From assembly GCA_021780055.1 (NCBI GenBank), contig JAJXZM010000382.1:1-7579 (forward strand): a stretch of DNA of 7,579 nucleotides, read 5' to 3'. Origin of the DNA: Acidobacteriota bacterium. GTDB taxonomy: Bacteria; Acidobacteriota; Terriglobia; UBA7540. Every line of letters begins with the position of its first letter. The first letter of the stretch is position 1. A model generated the notes under the pieces. It did no database searches and was not told the origin of the DNA. It worked only from the letters and a program-made list of their open reading frames with translations. This document shows positions 1 to 7,579 of the stretch, in pieces. Both the position numbers and the translations under genes were made by a program.

Positions 1-1
1 G

Positions 2-505
2 TCCGGCGAGCCTTCGGCGGCGGCGCCCGCTGCCGAAGCGCCGGCGTCGCCGTTCACGCCGGAACAGGTTGCAGAAGGCGAGGCGTTGTTTCTCGGGCGC
101 CAGCGGCTGCAGGCGGATGGCCCGGCGTGTGTTTCGTGCCATGCGGTGAAGTCTGCGGGAAGTGCGCTGGGTGGCGGGCAGCTCGGGCCCGACCTGACTC
201 TGGTGTACAAACGCTTGAATGGGCGCCGGGCCCTGGAGGCCTGGCTCTCAAGTCCGGCCAGCGCCACCATGAAGCCTATCTTCAACAAGCATCCGCTGAA
301 GCCGGATGAAATCAGCGCGCTCACCGCGTTTTTCGAGCAGGCATCGAAGGAAGCCGGCGCCGAACCGGCAGGCACCTACCGCTTGATCTTCATGCTGCTA
401 GGGGTGGTTGGCGCGGCGCTCGGCCTTGTGCTTCTGGGTCTGATCTGGAAGCGAAGAATCCGCGGTGTGCGGCGTGCGCTGGTCGAGGGCAAGCTGGAAA
501 TTTGA
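2..505 (+). CDS. Membrane-anchored monoheme c-type cytochrome, NarC-like (5' end outside window)
   Basis: The reading frame is open from the left edge (codons begin at base 2) to TGA at 503-505, so the N-terminus is missing. The visible part starts with an Ala/Pro-rich stretch (bases 2-55) that looks like a flexible linker. A class I cytochrome c domain follows: a 'GEALF' helix, one CVSCH heme-binding motif at 128-142, a likely axial Met 43 residues after the heme His (ATG at 269-271, in 'TMKP'), and a C-terminal helix. A single hydrophobic segment of about 22 residues (383-448) comes next, then an Arg/Lys-rich tail. By the positive-inside rule the heme domain is outside the cytoplasm and the C-terminus inside. 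The stop is 8 bases before narG, so the two are almost certainly co-transcribed. The likely role is electron transfer between periplasmic carriers or a quinol-oxidising complex and the Nar complex, as proposed for Thermus NarC, but this protein shows only one heme here. Its partner is inferred from context alone. Confidence 0.85.
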   Translation, partial: SGEPSAAAPAAEAPASPFTPEQVAEGEALFLGRQRLQADGPACVSCHAVKSAGSALGGGQLGPDLTLVYKRLNGRRALEAWLSSPASATMKPIFNKHPLKPDEISALTAFFEQASKEAGAEPAGTYRLIFMLLGVVGAALGLVLLGLIWKRRIRGVRRALVEGKLEI

Positions 506-509
506 GGGA
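504..509 (+). promoter_or_regulatory. Ribosome binding site of narG
   Basis: GAGGGA sits across the stop codon of the cytochrome gene, 4 bases before the ATG at 514. It supports ATG 514 over the in-frame TTG at 502, which lies upstream of this site and would add only four residues. The overlap of site and stop codon suggests translation of narG is coupled to the cytochrome gene. Confidence 0.7.
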
Positions 510-513
510 AACG

Positions 514-4161
<3,648 letters not shown>

Positions 4162-4163
4162 GG

Positions 4164-4168
4164 AAGGA
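4164..4168 (+). promoter_or_regulatory. Ribosome binding site of narH
   Basis: AAGGA lies in the 12-base gap after the narG stop, 5 bases before the ATG at 4174. It supports that start, which also places the first cluster cysteine at residue 16, as in E. coli NarH. Confidence 0.75.
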
Positions 4169-4173
4169 TTGAT

Positions 4174-5664
4174 ATGGACGTTCGAATGCAAATTGCGATG
4201 GTCTTCCACCTGGATAAATGTATCGGGTGCCACACGTGCAGCATCGCCTGCAAGAACATCTGGACGGACCGCAAAGGCGCCGAGTACATGTGGTGGAACA
4301 ACGTGGAAACCAAGCCCGGCACTGGCTTTCCGACCCGCTGGGAAGATCAGGAGAACTACCACGGCGGCTGGGAAGTGAAGGACGGCAAGCTGAGGCTGAA
4401 ATCCACCGGCAAGCTGCGGACCGTATTCAACATCTATCACAACCCCAGCATGCCAACCATGGACGATTACTACGAGCCGTGGACTTATGATTACCAGAAC
4501 CTGTTCAATGCTCCGGCGGGTGACGACCAGCCCACGGCACGGCCGCTTTCAATGGTGACCGGGAAACCTATGGACATCGAGGCGGGGCCAAACTGGGACG
4601 ACGATCTGGGCGGTTCCCCCATCTATGCCGAGCACGATCCGAATCTGAAAGGCCTCACTCCCGACCAGCAGGCACAGCTTTCTGCCGTGGAGCGTCTGGT
4701 CTACTTTTACTTCCCGCGCATTTGTAACCACTGCCTGAATCCTTCCTGCGTGGCGGCGTGCCCTTCAGGCGCTCTTTACAAGCGCGGCGAGGACGGCATT
4801 GTTTTGCTCGACCAGAAGCGCTGCCGCGGGTGGCGCGCCTGCGTGGCCGCGTGCCCCTACAAGAAAGTCTATTTCAACTGGTCCACAGGCAAATCGGAAA
4901 AGTGCATTCTCTGCTTTCCGCGGCTTGAGACGGGCCAGGCGCCCGCCTGCTTCCACTCGTGCGTGGGACGCATCCGCTACCTGGGCGCCATCCTCTATGA
5001 CGCCGAGCGGATTGAAGAAATAGCCAAGCGCCCGAACGAGGAACTGGTGGAAGCTCATCGGTCCCTGGTGCTTGATCCTCATGATCCGGCGGTGATCGCG
5101 GCAGCGAGCAGGAATGGAATCCACGATTCCGTGATTGACGCGGCCCAGCGGTCTCCCGTTTACAAGTTTGTAAAGACCTGGAAGATCGCCCTGCCGCCGC
5201 ACATCGAGTTTCGCACGCTTCCCATGTTGTTCTACGTTCCGCCCATGTCGCCCGTGATGGCCAACCAGAATGGCGACACCGTATCGAACACCTCGGATGA
5301 ACTGTTCCATGACATCGATCAATCGCGTGTGCCGATGAAGTTTCTTGCCAATCTTTTTGGGGCCGGAAACGAAGAAATGGTCCGTTACGCGCTGCGCAAG
5401 CAGAAAGCCGTGCGCTGGTATCGCCGCGCGCTCACCGTGGGTGACGTGACGATGGAACTTGCCGAACGAATGCTGCGGGAAGCAGGCAGTTCCATCGAGG
5501 AGGCGGAGGCCATCTATCAACTCACTTCGCTGTGCACCTTCGAAGATCGCTTTGTCATTCCACCGATGCATCGCGAAGAAGCGCTCCAAATGCTGGAGGA
5601 CCCGCTGGTGAACAAACAGAGTTCAGGCTTCGGATTCGTTGCCGGACCCAGGAGGGGGATGTAA
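4174..5664 (+). CDS. narH: Respiratory nitrate reductase, iron-sulfur beta subunit
   Basis: NarH carries electrons from the b hemes of NarI to NarG through three [4Fe-4S] clusters and one [3Fe-4S] cluster. The protein has 496 residues (E. coli about 512). All cluster motifs are visible and fall at the same residue numbers as in E. coli NarH: Cys16/19/22/26 (CIGCHTCSIAC), Cys184/187/192/196 (CNHCLNPSCVAAC), Cys217/223/227 with Trp220 in place of a cysteine (CRGWRACVAAC), and Cys244/247/259/263. The Trp substitution is the signature of the [3Fe-4S] cluster in this family. Other family blocks are 'WNNVETKPGTGFPT', 'DDYYEPW', 'GPNWDDDLGG', 'CVGRIRYLG' and 'RTLPMLFYVPPMSP'. The C-terminus ends just after 'SGFGFVAG' and lacks the longer E. 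coli tail. The gene follows narG by 12 bases, and its stop TAA shares a base with the narJ ATG. Confidence 0.98.
   Translation: MDVRMQIAMVFHLDKCIGCHTCSIACKNIWTDRKGAEYMWWNNVETKPGTGFPTRWEDQENYHGGWEVKDGKLRLKSTGKLRTVFNIYHNPSMPTMDDYYEPWTYDYQNLFNAPAGDDQPTARPLSMVTGKPMDIEAGPNWDDDLGGSPIYAEHDPNLKGLTPDQQAQLSAVERLVYFYFPRICNHCLNPSCVAACPSGALYKRGEDGIVLLDQKRCRGWRACVAACPYKKVYFNWSTGKSEKCILCFPRLETGQAPACFHSCVGRIRYLGAILYDAERIEEIAKRPNEELVEAHRSLVLDPHDPAVIAAASRNGIHDSVIDAAQRSPVYKFVKTWKIALPPHIEFRTLPMLFYVPPMSPVMANQNGDTVSNTSDELFHDIDQSRVPMKFLANLFGAGNEEMVRYALRKQKAVRWYRRALTVGDVTMELAERMLREAGSSIEEAEAIYQLTSLCTFEDRFVIPPMHREEALQMLEDPLVNKQSSGFGFVAGPRRGM
5651..5655 (+). promoter_or_regulatory. Ribosome binding site of narJ
   Basis: GGAGG (within a run GGAGGGGG) lies at the 3' end of narH, 8 bases before the ATG at 5664. 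It decides the narJ start: the same frame is open upstream to a GTG at 5532, but that would overlap narH by over 130 bases and add residues unlike NarJ. Confidence 0.8.
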
Positions 5665-6221
5665 TGCAGGCAACCACCGCGACAAGCAGTCTGGCCATCA
5701 TGGAGAAGTTCGGAAAGCTTCTGAGTTATCCCGGCGACGACTACCTGCCGGAAGTTCAGGCATGCCACCTGGCGGCTTCGGAAGTCGATCCTGAAAGCGC
5801 GCGGTTATTGGCTGAATTCAGCGCCCGGGTTTGCGCTTTGACCGTGGAGGAAGCGCAGGAGCTTTACGTCCAAACCTTCGACCTCAACCCCATTTGTGCG
5901 CTTGAAGTGGGTTGGCAACTTTATGGCGATAACTATGATCGGGGAAATTTCCTGGTGAAAATGCGCCAGGAACTCGTGCGGTACGGCGTGCCGGAGAACG
6001 TTGAACTTCCTGATCATCTCTGTCACGTGCTTCCTCTGCTTGCCCGCATGGACACCGAGACTGCCGGCAGCTTTGCCAGGGCAAGCGTGATTCCGGCGCT
6101 GAACAAAATGCTGGCCGCCTTCGAGGGCAAAAACAGCCCTTACGAGAACGTGCTCAAGGCCCTCAGCCGAATCCTTGAATTGATTTCGAGCGATACCTCG
6201 CAAGAGGGACACCATGTTTAG
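5664..6221 (+). CDS. narJ: Nitrate reductase molybdenum cofactor assembly chaperone
   Basis: NarJ is a cytoplasmic chaperone of the TorD/DmsD/NarJ family. It binds the NarG N-terminus, helps insert the FS0 cluster and Mo-bisMGD, and allows membrane attachment to NarI; it is not part of the mature enzyme. The product is 185 residues, similar to the short Bacillus form and shorter than E. coli NarJ (about 236). Family features seen are an N-terminal 'LLSYPGDDY' (residues 19-27), 'LYVQTFDLNP' (67-76), 'GDNYDRGNFLVKM' (88-100), 'ELPDHL' (114-119) and 'SPYENVL' (158-164). It is predicted all-helical, with no signal peptide or membrane segment. The ATG overlaps the narH stop by one base (TAATG), and the 3' end overlaps narI by 8 bases, so translation of the three genes is probably coupled. 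Confidence 0.96.
   Translation: MQATTATSSLAIMEKFGKLLSYPGDDYLPEVQACHLAASEVDPESARLLAEFSARVCALTVEEAQELYVQTFDLNPICALEVGWQLYGDNYDRGNFLVKMRQELVRYGVPENVELPDHLCHVLPLLARMDTETAGSFARASVIPALNKMLAAFEGKNSPYENVLKALSRILELISSDTSQEGHHV
6204..6209 (+). promoter_or_regulatory. Ribosome binding site of narI
   Basis: GAGGGA lies inside the end of narJ, 4 bases before the ATG at 6214. It supports a start that overlaps the last codons of narJ by 8 bases. Confidence 0.65.
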
Positions 6222-6921
6222 CCAATATCTGGAACCTACACTGTTTGGAGTACTGCCCTACGCGGTCTTCCTGAATTTCTTCGTCTTCACCATCCATCGT
6301 TACCGATCAGAGGCTTTTACCTATTCAAGTCTCTCGTCGCAGTTTCTGGAAAACAGGAAGCACTTCTGGGGGCTCGCGCCATTTCACTTCGGCATCGTAG
6401 TAGTGCTCACAGGGCACTTTGTTGCCTTCCTGATCCCCCGTGAAATTCTGTTGTGGAACAGCCAGCCGCTGCGCCTGTATGCGCTTGAAATCACCGGGCT
6501 CAGCTTTGCTCTGCTGGCTGTGGTTGGGCTTCTGGGAGCGATGAGGAGGCGACTGATCGATTCCAAAGTCTTAAGCGTCACTACGCGCGTCGATTGGCTT
6601 GTCGATATTCTGCTTCTATTCCAGCTCGGAAGCGGCATATATATTGCGACATTTCACCCCTGGGGTTCGTCGTGGTTTGCGGCCTCGATGGCTCCCTATC
6701 TGTGGTCGCTCGTCAAGTTCAGTCCGGACGTCAGCTTTCTGGCGACGATGCCGTTGATTATCAAACTGCACATCATCAACTTCTATTTGCTGATCGGTAT
6801 TTTCCCCTTTACCCGCCTGGTTCATATCCTCGTGGCGCCCAACCCCTATTTCTGGCGCAGGCCTCAACTGGTGCGCTGGTACCGGCGAGGAGCACCCCTC
6901 GCGGGGGAAAGAATTGACTGA
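6214..6921 (+). CDS. narI: Respiratory nitrate reductase, cytochrome b gamma subunit
   Basis: NarI is the membrane subunit that oxidises quinol near the outer face and passes electrons through two b hemes to NarH, releasing protons outside. The product has 235 residues with five hydrophobic segments, at roughly residues 10-27, 54-74, 88-110, 127-147 and 180-202. The four heme-ligand histidines are present: His58 and His68 ('PFHFGIVVVLTGHF') and His186 and His204 ('IKLHIIN' and 'RLVHILV'). These match E. coli His56, His66, His187 and His205 with the same spacing within each pair. The basic stretch 'MRRRLIDSKV' after the third segment fits the cytoplasmic loop. The C-terminus is hydrophilic and basic, in keeping with an inside location facing NarH. 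At the position aligned with E. coli Lys86 (quinol site) there appears to be no lysine. The gene overlaps narJ by 8 bases and ends in TGA. Confidence 0.97.
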   Translation: MFSQYLEPTLFGVLPYAVFLNFFVFTIHRYRSEAFTYSSLSSQFLENRKHFWGLAPFHFGIVVVLTGHFVAFLIPREILLWNSQPLRLYALEITGLSFALLAVVGLLGAMRRRLIDSKVLSVTTRVDWLVDILLLFQLGSGIYIATFHPWGSSWFAASMAPYLWSLVKFSPDVSFLATMPLIIKLHIINFYLLIGIFPFTRLVHILVAPNPYFWRRPQLVRWYRRGAPLAGERID

Positions 6922-6926
6922 GGAGG
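6921..6926 (+). promoter_or_regulatory. Ribosome binding site of narK
   Basis: A full AGGAGG begins at the last base of the narI stop codon. It is 11 bases before the GTG at 6938, rather long but workable. It is the strongest Shine-Dalgarno match in the window and is the main reason for choosing GTG 6938 over an in-frame TTG at 6914. Confidence 0.6.
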
Positions 6927-6937
6927 AAAAGAAAGTC

Positions 6938-7579
6938 GTGGCACAAGTTAAAGGAACACCGAATCAAGCATTGTTTGCGGCGACCATGGGCTTTTTTGTG
7001 GGTTTTGCAGCCGTGGCGTTGTTCGGCCCTACGGCCAGCCGTTTCCAGGCCGTTATGCACCTGAGCCCGATGATGGTGGGCTTTCTTGTTGCCGCGCCGG
7101 CGTTGTCGGGTTCCCTGCTCCGAATTCCCTTTTCCGCCTGGGTGGACACCACCGGCGGCCGAAAACCGTTCCTTGTACTCCTGGTTCTCTCAATTATTGG
7201 AATGGCCGGATTGCTGCTGGTTGTTTTTCTTTATTACCCCGATCGTCTGACCATCAGTTTGTATCCCGTGTTGCTGATTCTCGGCGTGCTTTCGGGATGC
7301 GGCATCGCCTCCTTCTCGGTAGGAATCAGCCAGGTTTCGTACTGGTTTCCGCAAGCCCGGCAAGGGAGAGCGCTGGCAGTATTCGCCGGCATTGGCAACC
7401 TGGCGCCTGGAATCTTCTCATTCCTTCTTCCGGCCGCGCTGGTGGCGCTCAGCCTGGCTGGTTCCTACCTCGTTTGGCTGATATTCCTGGCTGCAGGAAC
7501 GCTGTTTTACGCCGTCTTTGGCCGCAACGCATGGTATTTCCAGTTCAGGTCGCAAGGTCTGGACCAGGAGGCCGCCCGT
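6938..7579 (+). CDS. narK: Nitrate/nitrite transporter of the major facilitator superfamily, NarK family (3' end outside window)
   Basis: The frame is open from GTG 6938 to the right edge (214 codons, about half of a NarK of 400-470 residues). NarK proteins import nitrate and/or export nitrite across the inner membrane, which fits a position just after a cytoplasm-facing nitrate reductase. Visible features, numbered from the GTG, are a first membrane helix at about residues 12-33, a second at about 44-61, then 'RIPFSAWVDTTGGRKP' (62-77). That segment holds the MFS loop motif D-x-x-G-G-R-K and Arg62, which matches the substrate-binding Arg89 of E. coli NarK by its place in 'R-(I/L/V)-P-(F/Y)-S'. 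The fifth helix carries a glycine-rich nitrate signature ('SGCGIASFSVGISQVSYWFP', 119-138), followed by 'ARQGRALAVFAGIGNLAPG'. At least six helices lie in the window. The start is uncertain: TTG 6914 in the same frame would add eight residues and overlap narI by 8 bases. Whether it is a proton-linked importer (NarK1) or an antiporter (NarK2) cannot be told. Confidence 0.93.
   Translation, partial: MAQVKGTPNQALFAATMGFFVGFAAVALFGPTASRFQAVMHLSPMMVGFLVAAPALSGSLLRIPFSAWVDTTGGRKPFLVLLVLSIIGMAGLLLVVFLYYPDRLTISLYPVLLILGVLSGCGIASFSVGISQVSYWFPQARQGRALAVFAGIGNLAPGIFSFLLPAALVALSLAGSYLVWLIFLAAGTLFYAVFGRNAWYFQFRSQGLDQEAAR

Noticed and set aside
502..513. TTG start for narG four codons upstream
   Set aside because: It has no ribosome site of its own, and the GAGGGA at 504-509 points to ATG 514.
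5072..5085. TTGATCCTCATGAT, one FNR half-site plus an imperfect second half
   Set aside because: The second half-site has mismatches and it lies in the middle of narH, away from any gene start.
4765..5589. Minus-strand open frame of 274 codons opposite narH
   Set aside because: It lies opposite conserved cysteine-cluster coding sequence and its translation is not protein-like for any family I recognise.
5532..5663. Upstream extension of narJ from GTG 5532
   Set aside because: It would overlap narH by over 130 bases, the added residues do not resemble NarJ, and a good ribosome site supports ATG 5664.
6754..6764. TTGATTATCAA palindrome, resembling an FNR site
   Set aside because: FNR sites need a four-base spacer between the half-sites; here it is one base. 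It is also deep inside narI coding sequence and encodes conserved residues before His186.

Overview
The window is one tightly packed, single-strand (+) gene cluster for a cytoplasm-facing respiratory nitrate reductase. It holds the 3' part of a membrane-anchored c-type cytochrome gene, then narG, narH, narJ and narI, then the 5' part of a narK-type nitrate/nitrite transporter that runs off the right edge. Every cofactor-ligand position I checked in NarG, NarH and NarI is intact, so this looks like a functional enzyme and not a decaying copy.

Layout: cytochrome c (before 1 to 505), narG (514-4161), narH (4174-5664), narJ (5664-6221), narI (6214-6921), narK (about 6938 to beyond 7579). Gaps between genes are 8 and 12 bases. 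narH/narJ overlap by 1 base and narJ/narI by 8 bases. Ribosome binding sites lie inside or just after the preceding gene. There is no stretch over 300 bases without a gene, and I see no tRNA, rRNA, terminator, insertion sequence, CRISPR array or internal promoter. The operon promoter must lie to the left of the window.

How the genes work together: NarI takes electrons from quinol at the membrane and passes them through two b hemes to the iron-sulfur clusters of NarH and NarG and on to the molybdenum centre of NarG, where nitrate becomes nitrite in the cytoplasm. NarJ is the dedicated chaperone for cofactor insertion and membrane attachment. NarK moves nitrate in and/or nitrite out. The cytochrome c has its heme domain on the outer side of the membrane and probably links the complex to periplasmic electron carriers.

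Organism: a GC-rich bacterium able to respire nitrate. The order cytochrome c - narGHJI - narK, with narK last, resembles the Thermus narC-GHJI-K arrangement more than the enterobacterial narK/narGHJI arrangement. The short NarJ (185 aa) and NarI (235 aa) are close to Gram-positive and Thermus-type lengths. I cannot place the taxon from this sequence; Acidobacteriota or a similar environmental phylum is only a guess. I found no evidence of a previously undescribed system. The most interesting item is the cytochrome gene joined to the operon.
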